This document shows, in pieces, positions 46,064-57,201 of a DNA stretch of 64,000 nucleotides (position 1 is the stretch's first letter; each line of letters opens with the position of its first letter). The notes beneath the pieces were generated by a model that was not told the DNA's origin, did no database searches, and saw only the letters and a list, made by a program, of their open reading frames with translations. A program made the position numbers and the translations under genes. Location: NCBI GenBank assembly GCA_006384855.1, contig VCJN01000317.1, forward strand, positions 47,466 through 111,465, given 5' to 3'. Source of the DNA: Tetraselmis striata. Taxonomy: Eukaryota > Chlorophyta > Chlorodendrophyceae > Chlorodendrales > Chlorodendraceae.

Positions 46064-47374
46064 ATGGCGGACGATTTCGACTTTTCTGGCAACGAGATTG
46101 GTGATTTGTTTTGTGATGGTGAGGGGCGGGAGCATCTAAGGCGTTATTGTTGTTATTGCACCCAACTTGGATGGTTGTGCATGGTAGGGACATTTACACC
46201 GATGATGTGCACGTGCATGCCACATTAAGGATGGCGCACTGGACGCCGCGATGGCCGCCAGCCGGGACAATGAGTATAAGCTTTTGCAACGCAAACGCCC
46301 GCCGCTTGACTGGACTCTCGTTGCATCTTATTCTGGCAAAGACGCCAACGATGAATGCGATCGAAAGATAGCTGCTGGTAAATCAGCAACTGTACCAGAA
46401 ACTGATTGCCCCCTTGCGGCGCATCCACAAGATGCCCATCAACGCGACGGCCATAGTAAGCACCTTTCCCTAGCATGATCAGTACATGTCATGTTTGTAT
46501 CGCACTCACACGCACCCATTGATTCCAATTCATGCTCTTGCCATGCTAGAGGGGGAAGCAGCTGCTACACCAATGGTCGCAGGCAAAGGGAGAGGAGGTC
46601 TTGTCGACCTACCTTAATGGTACATGGGATGGAAATTGGGACAAGTGGCACTTAGCTAGCACACCACCTGGCTTGCCCGTCCACAACAACCATTCCGAGT
46701 CAAGCTTTGCTAGCATGAAGAAGAAGCTACCGCGGCAGAGGCTACCCGTTGGTGGCTTCCTGGCGGACATTTCTTACAGGTAAGAGAAAGAGCCCAAGAT
46801 TCTCCAACCTCTTCCCACATCGCCACAACCCTCCAACGACACATGGCGGCGGGCGCAGCTGCTGACCGAGAAAGATGGCATGAGCTGGGCGCTGAAGTTG
46901 GCGCCGCTGCTGTCCAAGGCCAAGATCGCCACCTCTGGCTTCACCGATGCGATTCTCCTGCCAGCGCAAAATACGCTTGACAACCTCCGCGAGGTAGCGC
47001 AGTCGAAGGAGCGCGAGCTAGCTCTTGGGAAGATGGCCATCCATTTTGCTGTGGAGTATTTCAGTCCGGGGTGCTCCTCTGGTAGCAACATCCACAGCTA
47101 CCTGAACATATTGAAAGGCTTTCGGGTCTTTTTGGCGCTACATGCACCTTCAGGGCTTGTCCGTTTTTCATGCGGGTGTGAGAACTTCTTGCGGCGCGCT
47201 ATATGCCTAGACGTGGTCGCATGGGGACTGTACAAGCAATTGTTTTCTGTTCCTGCAAAAAAAATCCCGGAGTGCATTGGGCGGAAACCATGCAAGGGCC
47301 ACCCAACAAAGCCCGCGCAAGTACTAGAGACACAGCGGGCCAAGGACGCCCGCCTGAGCAAGAAGCGCGCATAG
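46064..47374 (+). pseudogene. MULE-like transposase relic with SWIM-type zinc finger
   Basis: Pieces in transcript order: MADDFDFSGNEIGDLFCDGE from 46064. An exon ending at 46779 before a strong GTAAGA donor, with WDGNWDKWHLASTPPGLPVH and NNHSESSFASMKKKLPRQRL, the 'NNxxES' text near the end of MULE transposase domains. Then 46859-47374 to a TAG-equivalent stop, containing VRFSCGCENFLRRAICLDVV, which fits a SWIM finger (CxCxnCxH) with the last His replaced by Asp. The last two pieces cannot be joined in frame with any AG near 46858, and the middle of the gene (46160-46550) is unclear. I call it a probable relic, though a diverged domesticated gene is possible. Confidence 0.45.
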
Positions 47375-47698
47375 ACTGGGGCGGCCATGTTCTCCGAGGC
47401 AGATGCGTGTTGCTTTGAGTGCGGCCGAGTTTCAAGCCATGCCGGTGACCGTATTGTAGCATGCGACGGTTACAATTTCGCACGGCACAGAAATGTGTAG
47501 TGCCTATGTTGCATGCAGTGCCGAAAGGTTCCTGGCATTGCGTTGCTTGCAAGTTGCGCTGGGCAAATAGGGGCCGCCCCCCTCTAGCACATGTTGAGCG
47601 CAATGTGTTGCCATTCTCCCTATTCCAGCCATAATTTGTAAGTAAGCAGTATATACAGAACACCACCCGCACCCGGCACTAGAGGCCCGGATGGTTGT
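47375..47698. other. Intergenic; nothing recognised
   Basis: Presumed 3' flank of the transposase relic. No domains or repeats seen. Confidence 0.4.
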
Positions 47699-47880
47699 AT
47701 CTCGAACTAAAAAATATGAATCTCAAAAAGTGTACAGGTGTATCTCAAAACGTATAAAATTATATCTCAAAAAGTTATATCCCAAAATGTGTAAATTATA
47801 TCTCAAAAGGCGTGAAATTATATCTCAAAAAGTATATATCTCAAAACATGTAAAATCATATCTCAAAAAATATACCAGCC
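47699..47880. repeat. AT-rich minisatellite with TATCTCAAAA core
   Basis: About eight imperfect units of roughly 18-33 bp, each with TATCTCAAAA followed by GTRTA or similar and AATTA. Single copies of the core occur at 26041 and 44841. Confidence 0.8.
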
Positions 47881-47888
47881 CGCCCGCC

Positions 47889-47996
47889 GCTCGTGTGGGC
47901 GGCGCGTGACCGTAGCGCGGGGGAGGTGGGGGGGGGGGGGGGGGGGGGGGGGAGGGGGGGGAGGGTACGGCACTAAGGCGTCGCATAAGTATTGAT
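47889..47996. repeat. Host repeat with poly(G), left of the C/D retroelement block
   Basis: GCTCGTGTGGGCGGCGC, a run of about 25 G, then GGTA, CTAAGG, and GCATAAGTATTGAT. The same order recurs at 53949-54034 on the other side of the retroelements. Confidence 0.8.
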
Positions 47997-47999
47997 TTA

Positions 48000-48845
48000 A
48001 CCATTGTGGGGCCGCATTTACCAAATAAGATGTGAATCTCTTACATTTTGGGTGTGAGTAGGCCCACGGGGCGTAATGTTCTCATTGAAAAGGGTAGCAT
48101 AGCGGGGTGGGTGGGTTGCGCTAGCTGGTCAGCTGGCGCAAAGGCAGAAGGTGGACTCCCCTCGTGGTGCGGGTGCTTCATGTAGCAGGGCTTTCGCATG
48201 CTTTCGCTAGCGCCGCTGGACATCGGGAAGTCCAAGCGGTACGCGTACTGCGAGCACATATAGCTAGCATTCAAACTTGAATCTTAACGTTACCATTACC
48301 GGTGACAGAATAGCCCGGTGTAATCAAAGCTCTATATTACCAATATGACCATTTAACCGTTGTGGGGCCGCATTTGTAGAGTTGCCAGGCGATGCCGCAC
48401 ACGGCAGCGCCGTGGGATTGATGTAGTCGAACACGGCGCTCGACAACTCCGCCCAACCGCCAAAGTGCTTGATCTTCTGCAGCACCACGCCGATGGCGTA
48501 CGCCGCAGTGGCCGCGTCTTTGCGGAGAGAGTGTAACGTCCACACAAACCCGGGAGGCGGGTGCTCCTCCGACAGATGCGCCACTAGCTGCAAGCAGTAT
48601 GTAACGGTGGCCGATGTCCACGACGCCGCCGGCTGGTCGTGGGTCATTGCCCACCGGGCTGCTGGCAGTCCGCGCTGACCGCAGTAGTATGCGCGTGCAG
48701 CATCAAAATAGAGCAGCAAGGACGCAATCCGGGGCTGCGCGCGCGCCGGAATCTGGCACTGTAACTTGCGGTAACGGTGTTGCCCTTTTTTTGCTTTTCT
48801 GTCCCGATGGTACAGAAGAATTGTACCATGTACATTTGAAATTTA
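48000..48845 (-). mobile_element. Duplicated 3' end of a PAT-like element (fragment D)
   Basis: Contains, on the minus strand, the C-terminal half of a tyrosine recombinase (ORF 48324-48719), then B1 (about 48356-48376), A2 and B2 (about 48000-48020). It parallels 49018-49915 of element C with about 1,020-bp spacing. Recombinase residues are readable in one frame: VWTLHSLRKDAATAAYAIGV (HxxR box), then IKHFGGWAELSS and FDYINPTALPC (Tyr box). A 172-bp unrelated spacer (48846-49017) separates it from element C. Confidence 0.75.
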
Positions 48846-49388
48846 GATTGAAATTGATTACAACTGCTCGTCTGCTGCATCCACTGGCCCAGACCGAGTT
48901 GTTTTTAGGACTTGCTATCTCTAACCATGATAGGGAACACTAGGCGTAATTACAGCTCAAGCTACCGGCCTTCCTCTTGTGTGCCCAAGCCCCTCCTTCT
49001 TCCATTGTGCTGAAGTTCAACCATTGTGGGGCCGCATTTACCAAAGATGTAAATCTTACATTTTTGGGTGTGATTAGGCCCACGGGGCGTACTGTCCGCA
49101 ATGAAAAGCGTAGCATAGCGGGGTGGGTGGGTTGCGCTAGCTGGTCAGCTGGCGCAAAGGCAGAAGGTGGACTCCCCTCGTAGTGCGGGTGCGTCATGTA
49201 GCAAGGCTGTCGCATGCCGTCGCTAGCGCCGCTAGACATCGGGAAGTCCAAGCGTACGCGTACTGCGAGTACAATGGTAGCTAGCATTCAAACTTGAATC
49301 TTAACTGTACCAGCCAGTACCGGTGACAGAATAGCCCGGTGTAATCAAAGCTCTATATTACCAATATGACCATTTAACCATTGTGGGG

Positions 49389-50605
49389 CCGCATTTGCCA
49401 TCATGCCGCCCATGGGCGGGCAGCCTGTCGCGGGATGAGCCAACCGAAGTAGAGCTGCCACGATGCCGCACACGGCAGCGCCGTGGGATTGATGTAGTCG
49501 AGCACGACGCTGGACACTTGCGCCCAACCGCCAAAACGCTTGATCTTCTGCATCACCACGCCGATGGCGTACGCCGCATTGGCCGCGCGCGCCTTTGCGG
49601 AGAGAGTGTGACGTCCACACAAACCCGGGAGGCGGGTGCGTCTCCAAAATATGTGCCACTAGCTGCAACCAATCTGTAACGGTGGCCGATGTCCACGACG
49701 CCGCCGGCTGGTCGTGGGTCATTGCCCACCGGGCTGCTGGCAGTCCGCGCTGACAGCAGCAATAAACTGCGCGTGCGGCATCAAAATAGAGCAGCATGGC
49801 CGCAGTCCGGGGCTGCGCGCGCGCCGGAATCTGGCACTGTAACTTACGGTGACGGTGCTGCCTGCGTCTTCCTTTTCGGTCCCGATGGTACAATAGGATT
49901 GTACCATCTGAAATCGCCCGTTTGACAGGCTACGCCGGCCTTGCCACGCGCGTAGAACATGTACATGGCAACGACCGCCATCGCGGCGCGGAACAAGAGG
50001 ATACGAGAAAGCTTGTCGCGGGTCCATGTGGGTCCCAACTCCTCACGCAGGGTCTCCGCCAGCCGCAATGTCCGTGTGATCAACCGGGCGGGCACGTCGG
50101 TGCGGACCCTAGGCGGGTTTGGCTCAACCTGCAATGCCGCGAGGCCCTTTCTCACCTTGCTGATGAGGTCGCCTTGCGCCACCGGCTCCGCGCCGTGGTC
50201 GCGGTAGAAACCGTTGATCGCGGGAAGGTAAGGCTGCAGCCTGGCTGCCTTGACACTCTCCCGCAAACCCTGCCACGTGATGTAGCGCGCGGCGGTTGCC
50301 GCCGTGCCATCCAGGGGCGGCACACCCTGCTCACCGCAGAACTGTAGGAATGGGTGGATGACACTGTCGTACGAACTGGCGGTAGTCTCCGCCCACGCCG
50401 ACGCGTACAAATGAAGCGCCGTTTCGCCGAGTTGGTCGCTGCCTAGTTCTGAACGCATGTACGGACGCATAGTAGCTGCCCATGGGTTCGTGCCGCTCGT
50501 CTGGATGTCCAGCATATATTTTGCCTGCGGCACGCGTGGCGCGCGCGCGGGCTTGACGACAGGCGTAGCACCTCGTACGGGGAACAGCGCCAAGGTTGCG
50601 CTCAC
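49389..50605 (-). pseudogene. Tyrosine recombinase of element C
   Basis: The N-terminal core-binding domain reads from 50605: SELGSDQLGETALHLYASAW, YDSVIHPFLQFCGEQGVPPL, ITWQGLRESVKAARLQPYLP. The catalytic domain continues in the same frame to about 49844. After an indel near 49860-49900 it resumes as LLYFDAARAVYCCCQRGLPA, VWTSHSLRKGA (HxxR box), then after another shift IKRFGGWAQVSS, VVLDYINPTALPC (Tyr box). Such recombinases join the circular cDNA intermediate of DIRS-like elements to the genome. Confidence 0.8.
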
Positions 50606-51057
50606 TGATCCGCGGCGCAGGTGCAGCGAGGACGGTATGGCACACGGAAGACACTCACTGCCCAGCGCGGCGCTCCGGGCATATCGCGCCCTGCGCTCCG
50701 CCCCGGCCGGAAAAGATCGCGGCGAGGCAGTACCACGGGCTCAGCCACCGTCATCTCGGTAAGTGCGTGCTGCTACACCTTGCCCTCCCAGCGAGGGGCC
50801 ACGACGGTAGCGGCCGCGCCGCTCTGGCGCGGCTTCTGCACCAGGTCCGGCAGAAGCGGCCAAGGGGGTTTGCAGTAGTTATTCTCGCGACGCCACTCCC
50901 CATCGGACAAGCGCTGGGAGTCCACCGCCTCGCAGCCGGGGTCCAACCACGCAGCGTTGTAGTGTGATAGCATCGCGTTCAGGACTGATGCGAACCGATC
51001 GACGGAGTGCGCACCCCACATTACCTCCAGCTCTGCGAATAGGACGGGGTCCAGTTG

Positions 51058-52604
51058 CTAGTCATCGCTGTCGAGGTGTCCGCTCAGTCGATCCGCCCAG
51101 ACGTTCGCGGCGGACCGGATGTAGCGGGTTCTGTTGTGTACGCCGTTCATGTCCATCAGGTACCATAGCTTGCGTAGTTCCGCCATCATCTCCGGGGAGC
51201 GGGAGGTGGGGCCAGCAAGGACGCTGCACACCGCCTGGTTGTCTTCGTGCAACAACACGCGGCGACCGGCGAGGTGCGGCAGGAAAGACTCCACTACTCG
51301 CCGGACGGCCTTCAGTTCTTTCCGTGTGATGTGCTGGCGCTCCTCGGCTGCCCCCCATAACCCTTGCGCCTTTAGCTTGCCATTCAGCACCGCACTCCAA
51401 CCGTAGCCGGAGCTGGCGCATTGCATGTAGGCCGTCTCCACATGACGGTGGATAGGGCGGCCGTTGACATGATGAGTCGGCACGGCGGTCCACCACTGCA
51501 GGTCGCGCCGCGGCTGGTGTGTCATGCGCACTCGGCCGCCCTACTTGGAGCCCACCACGTCGTGGAGCTCCCGCAGGTAGAAGCGCGCGCCCGGGATTGC
51601 CAAGAAAAGGTATTGAGCCCGCCCAACGAACGATTGCAGCTCCCGCACGGGCAGCCAACGGGCGTCGCGGGCCGCGCGTTGCATCAATTGCTTGGCTTGG
51701 CGTGCGAGCCGTTGCAGTTTGTCCACCGGAGCATAAAAATATCCCGAGGCTGTGTCGATGTCCACCCCCAGGTGCTGGCCGTACTGGACCGGCTCCCACA
51801 GCCCTTTGGCGGGGTTGCGATGCATGCCCAAGCTGTCTAGCAAGGAGGCGGAGCTCCAGCGCCTCCGCCTCCGAGAGGCGAACATCAAGAAATCGTCGAC
51901 CGACGTATGGTAAGATGCGCGCCCCCCTCCACCGCCCGCGGCGCAGCCAACGGCGCGACCGAGGGACGTTGCCCGGCGCCGCGGGGCTAGTCGGAGAGTG
52001 TAGGTGCTTGACGAACGTCATTGTGAACGTCGTGAAGTAGTATGGGCTGCTGAGCGACCAGCCCATGGGGAGGCCCCACATCCGGTAAAGGGTCCCGCAG
52101 ATGTCGACCGTGAACTAGTCGCGGTCGGAGGGCGCGATGCCCATGGCATAGAAGCCGTCTTGGAAGGTCGAACGAGAACATGTTGTTCCCTTTCGCGGTC
52201 AGATGTCGAACGCCCATGAGTGTCTCCATTCGTAGTCGCTTGCGTACGCAGAGCGTGTTGAGTACGCGGAGGTCGATGATGAAACGCCATTGGTTGTCGC
52301 CAGGCTTCGGAACGAAGAACACCCGGGACACCCACCATGAGCACGACGACTTCTCCCACCCGCCGGCCGCCGTAAAGCGTCTTAGTTGGGTAGGGGTCGC
52401 GTCGTTGAACGAGACGCCCTGGGTGAACCTTGGGGGTGGCCGGCTGTAGCGGAAAGGCACGCGTACGCTATCCCGTATCCAGCTCGTCACTTGCGCGCTC
52501 GCGCCGATGCCTTGCCAGTGCCGCCAACTCCGCCTTACGCGGTGACGCATAAAGTCGGAGTCAGGGCAACAGTTGTCGGCGCGGCGCGCCACACCGTCAG
52601 ACAC
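51058..52604 (-). pseudogene. Reverse transcriptase-RNase H of element C
   Basis: Motifs in order: FMRHRVRRSWRHWQGIGAS, VFFVPKPGDNQWRFIIDLR, LNTLCVRKRLRMETLMGVRH, GLPMGWSLSS. There is an extra C in the motif A region (near 52167), an in-frame stop just after it (near 52115), and a 4-nt GTCG duplication inside the YVDD codons (about 51894-51904). The RNase H half (51058-51531) is uninterrupted: ASSGYGWSAVLNG, KELKAVRRVVE, EDNQAV, YIRSAANVWADRLSGHLDSD. Confidence 0.8.
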
Positions 52605-53589
52605 GTGTCTTGTCGCCGGTTCTTGGCGTCCGCCTCGCGGCGGTGCTGCTCCCGCCTCTCGCGCGTCGCCTGGACCTTGTCCTTCCGGGCCATGTCGCGG
52701 TCAGTGTCGCACTCCGTTGCCTGCCTCTTGAAGGTTGCCGACGCTTGAGCCTTGACCGTAGCCGCGAGGCCGACCTCGAGGCTCTTGTCCTCGAGCGGTG
52801 CCAGGAGGCCGTCGACGATGTTGGCGGGGCGCTCATGCTGCTCGGCGATGTCTAAGACTCGGGAGTAGATGAGTCGCTCGGCGACTTGCTCCTCGGGGGT
52901 GAGGGCATGCTTGGCCTTGGAGCGTCGAAGGTAGGTGAGCATGGCCTCATCCGCATCGCCCACTGCTTCAAGCGTGCGATGCGCGGTGTCGAGTAGGTCG
53001 AGGGCGTCGACGCGGTCTTGCGTGGGGGTATCAGGCGCGCGAAGCGTAGCCAGAGCTGTCATCGCCGCCACGTTAGCGGCGGCGCGGTAGACGCCATAGC
53101 ACAATAACATGTGGCGGTACTCGTCGTGCGACGACGCAGTCTTGTTGGCCTCAGTGAGGTAGCGTTCTGCCTCGTCGTCACAGGGCCGCCAGAGGCTCGG
53201 GCGTCTGGCGCGCGCGGGGGGGGGGGGGGGGGGGGGCAGGGCAGTCTTGGTACGCCCGGGGCAAGAGGTCTTCCCGATCCCGATGGTCGATATGAAAACG
53301 GTTGTAACGCTGCACGCGCCCCCGTAGCAGCGGTTGCCCGGGCGTCGTGCTCCGGCTCCTTGCCACCCTCGCCGACTTAATCCGAGGGAATGTCGCGCTG
53401 CTCCATGTGCTTGTAGTTGCCATGTTCGTCCAAGCGGGTCGATAGAGCGTCCAACTTCAACGCCATCGCTTGTAGTAATGCAAGCGTTTTCGTGTCCCGT
53501 GTCGTCTTTGTCGGCTCCGCGGGCGTTTCGTCCAAATTGTCGGCCGGCGTTGCCTTCGTAGAGTCCGCCGCCTTCTTGCCGTCTGACAT
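52535..53589 (-). pseudogene. gag-like ORF of element C
   Basis: Starts MSDGKKAADSTKATPADN (ATG at 53587-53589). A heptad-like stretch (LLQAMALKLDALSTRL) and a stop at 53377 follow. After a run of about 20 C on the coding strand (plus-strand G, 53217-53236) it resumes as ERYLTEANKTASSHDEYRHM and on to a basic tail. It is homologous to the gag of element B, which lacks the homopolymer. Confidence 0.7.
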
Positions 53590-53689
53590 CGTAGCGTGCG
53601 CAGTCAAGTGTTGTGGTGGACGACTAGTCGTCGAGACCGTCCACTCGTAGAGATGTGCACACCTTGCACACCTACGAGAGGTGCGATGC

Positions 53690-53931
53690 CGTCGCGCTAC
53701 CTGGTCAGCTGGCGCAAAGTCAAAAGGTGGACTACCACCCTCGTGGTGAGAGTGCGTCATGTAGCATGGCTTTTGCATGCCGTCGCTAGCGTCGCAGGAC
53801 ATCGGGAAGTCCAAGCGGTACGCTCATAGCGAGTACATGTCGCAACATCCAAACAAGAATCTTAACGTTACCAATACCCGTGACAGAATAGCCCAGTGTA
53901 ATCAAACCTCTATATTACCAATATTACCATA
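53690..53931 (-). repeat. Element C repeat A1
   Basis: About 240 bp matching the A2 copies at about 49140-49377 and 48120-48355. It contains the phrase GGTCAGCTGGCGCAAA near its inner end, as element B does in its own A repeats. Confidence 0.85.
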
Positions 53932-53948
53932 AGATACCAAAACTTGGT

Positions 53949-54034
53949 GCTCGTGTGGGCGGCGCCCGACCGTATTGAGTGGGGGGGGGGGGGGGGGGGG
54001 GGGTATGTCCCTAAGGCTTCGCATAAGTATTGAT
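53949..54034. repeat. Host repeat with poly(G), right of the C/D retroelement block
   Basis: Same order of blocks as 47889-47996, with a 23-G run at 53981-54003. The start of a further unit (ACCCAAACTTGGTGC) follows at 54041. Confidence 0.8.
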
Positions 54035-54940
54035 AAAATACCCAAACTTGGTGCACTTGACATGTCATGAATCGCACCACGAACCAATATTTAGGTGTGG
54101 AACTTACTGGTGCATTAGTAATTAGGTGGTGGGATATACTGGTGCACCGGTATATTTAGGTGCCGGAAGTTACCGGTTCACGAATATTTATTGGGCTGTA
54201 AGATTTTGTGCACCGATATTTTGCTACCTGAATTTCCTTGTGCACCGACAGTGTGGAATCCGGAAGCATCAAGGTGGGCCACTTGGGCGGGATCGGCTGC
54301 GTAGTTTGATCGCCGCTTCATACTTCTGGCCGGGGTGGCATGGTGGAGGATGTTACCCGAGTCACCGATATTTCACCATTGATTTAATCAATGCTCCAAT
54401 ATTTAGTCGCGTGCTTGAATCCACGACTAGCTGGTGCACCAAGAATCAACCAAGAATATCAGAATCTGCAGCCAACGTGGGATGCATGTAGCATCGACGG
54501 TTAGGGTCGTGACGATGTGTCGTTGCAACGATCTCACGGTCGCCGACATTGAACAAATGTGGGATCATAGCTCCCTGATTTATTCAATGGCAGTCAAGTA
54601 GCCGCGGTTTGGATATCGAATATGATTACGATGAATACGACAATCTGCGCGAGATATTACCCTATAACGAGTACATGTACTCTCGCACACGTGCGCCGTC
54701 ACTTGATTTCAGCTAGCGTTGTGTTTTTGTTAAAGTAATGTGTTTGGCCTCAAAGATATGAAGGCCCCGCCACAACGGTCTCGATTCTTGCTCTTGCTTT
54801 CGTTTTGAGGCCAAAATTGGTAGTACACGTGCCCACATGACCTCTTTGATGCTGCCGCTGTGTGTGCGGCAACCATGGCGGTCGCCGCACGCGCGCGCAT
54901 GTAATGACTTCCGCATGTGATAATTTGATATGGCGGCGGC
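54035..54940. other. Intergenic; no gene recognised
   Basis: Contains three to four repeats of a phrase around GGTGCACCGRTATTTAGGTG (54100-54250), suggesting a decayed short tandem repeat. Confidence 0.4.
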
Positions 54941-55161
54941 GGAGCTTAAGCAGCCAAATCGGGTCGAAGGGCCGATGGATTACACGAAACTACCGTGACA
55001 TGACCGCAGCACGCGGGGGCGACGCGGGATGTACTCGCGCGCATGTTGACTTGCTTCTAGCGGCGGAGCGGCAGCGGCAGAACTGGTCGAAGGGTCGAAG
55101 GATTGGTAGAAACTACGGTAACATGACCGCGGCACGCGGAGACGACGCGGGATGTACTCGC
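54941..55161. repeat. 123-bp tandem duplication
   Basis: Two units ending GACGCGGGATGTACTCGC at about 55021 and 55144. They share GGGTCGAAGG, GAAACTACSGTRACATGACC and CACGCGG blocks. Confidence 0.75.
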
Positions 55162-56640
55162 CCATATGCATCGCCCCCGCCGCTAGGCAGCGGCCCACAT
55201 GGAGCGAAGGATTTTGGGTGCGGCATGCCCGGCGGCACCATGCCCACATGGTAGGCGAAGGTAGCCCCTAAGACCCGTGCCACAATATTTCCCCGCGATA
55301 ACCCGTCCGATAATGAGACTGCCCGAATGCATGATCCGATATGCGGTTCGCTCCGTTGGTACGGTGTGCACATGCGGCAATGAGACGCGGACATCGCGCG
55401 GCCGCCCATTGCCCATGCTCTAGCCTCTAGCAAGCCCACGACTGTCAACCACCGACACCGCAACCGCCCATAGCGCTAGAAGTACCTATAAATGCGGCGA
55501 TGGTGGGCGGAATCTGACCGCTACGGCCGCGCATGCCGAGTGCTGCGGGATCTCTTTGGCGACCCCTCAGCAACCGAAGTGAGCGCCGCCCCAACCATAA
55601 ATTAACTTCACACCGATGGCACGGGCTCGGTCGGACGAGCTAGGGAAAAACGTACACTATTTATGCCGTCTATTTTGACTAAGCTGCCTTTCTATTCGAG
55701 CGGGTTTGGCCCTAAAGGCGTATGGTGTCAGCAAAATGCGAATCCCTGATGCGGTGGTCAACCGGGCGGCAGTCGCAAGGGTGGACCTCTTGGCCGCCGT
55801 CCCGGGACAAACGCGCGCCCCGAGCCAGCCATGATCGCCATGTGTCCTCGAAGGGGGCAAGAGGTAGGACGGGGTGGACATAAAATGGTGGGATGGACGA
55901 AGGTGTGCTAGTGGATGCATGATTCGCCGCCCGCAGTGCCGGGCTGGTACTTCGGGCGGCGCGACGTGGATCCCGCGGCGCAGGGGCGCGGCGCACGTGG
56001 ACAGATTATTCGTACCGTATTCGGATCGCGAAATGTCGTACGAGTTACCGCGCAAAATGTTGTGGCCCGGGTGGGTGCTTAAGGGGGGAGGGGGTGAGCG
56101 GGGTGACCAGTTGTGGCGGGTCCTTGGAACCTACCATGACGACCGGGAGCCCTACGCGGGTGAGAGGGGGGGGGGGGTTCAAACAATACTCGTAGTCCCG
56201 GTAGCGCATGCTGGCGCCGCCGGGCAGCAGCTCTGTACGGGGGGTTGCTAAAAATAACTCATATACAACCTCGGCCTTGCGTCGGCCTCCCCGAGATCGC
56301 CTACGGGTGGGGAGGGGGTGTGTACGACTTGGACGGGGGCAATCCACTCGCCGGGGCTGCTCGAAATAGTATCGTGTTCTCGTGCCTCGGTACGACCCGC
56401 GACCAACCTGCAGAAGATCTGGCGTACCCTCGTCCAACCCGTATGTGTTCCACCGGTGAATCACTCGAAACCCGGCCTAGTACAGCGGAGTGTTCGGCGG
56501 CGCCATGCGGCCGACCCGTTCGGAAAACCGGGGAAACCCTCATCCTCTTAGTAAGGGCTGCAGTATGTTGTACTCTTTTACCATACCCTCTTAGTAAGGG
56601 CCGTTCCTTGTCCGCTGCGACCACAGCCACCTCCGACCCA
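55162..56640. other. Intergenic; no gene recognised
   Basis: Mixed GC content and short open frames without domains. Poly(G) at 56167-56176. CCTCTTAGTAAGGGC is duplicated 42 bp apart at 56545 and 56587. Confidence 0.4.
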
Positions 56641-57201
56641 TGGACACCCGCCAGGCCGGCTGCCCATGGGGCTAGAGACGCAACAGACCCCGATTCCCCC
56701 GCCCACAAAACGGCCACCTACACCGACACACTCAGGCGCCAGCAGCCACGTCCCGGGAACCCCCCAAGGTCCCCAGGACGCCTAACCGGCTCCCCTCACC
56801 CTAACTTGTCGGCTATTCAGACAGGACCAGAGGACCACGGCAGGCCAGCGGCCCGCCGCAGCATGCGGCCGACGCCCCGCCCCATTCGGTGCGCGCGCCC
56901 ACGCGCCCCACCCCCGAAATACCGCACGGGGCGGTCGCCAAGGCGGCCGCTACCCTACAGAAAGCCCTAAAGGGCAAAGCCCCAGCCCCGCTACCTCCAG
57001 CAGCCCTGCCATCCACAGTCCCGGGCTCGGCCGGGCCTTCTACAACTACAGGGATGCCCCTTGCCCCCCATCCCCGCGCGCCCGTCCCAAGCGCTGACAG
57101 GGCCCAACGCGTCAAACGACACCTAACGGGCGCCGGCGGCCCGGCCATGCGAGCGCTCTACAAATTTCCCCTACAAAATCCAAAGCACCTAACTCTCAAG
57201 A

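Larger units (their letters stand above)
49018..53931 (-). mobile_element. DIRS/PAT-like retroelement C, nearly complete but inactive
   Basis: Minus-strand element: A1 (53690-53931), gag, reverse transcriptase, RNase H, tyrosine recombinase, B1 (about 49378-49398), A2, B2 (about 49018-49038). It is the most complete copy in the window and the only one with most of the recombinase. Frame shifts and stops in gag, RT and recombinase show it cannot move by itself. Confidence 0.85.

Noticed and set aside
45151..46092. 313-codon minus-strand open frame
   Set aside because: Runs through the GC-rich satellite. Because the period is not a multiple of three, it reads each unit in a different frame.
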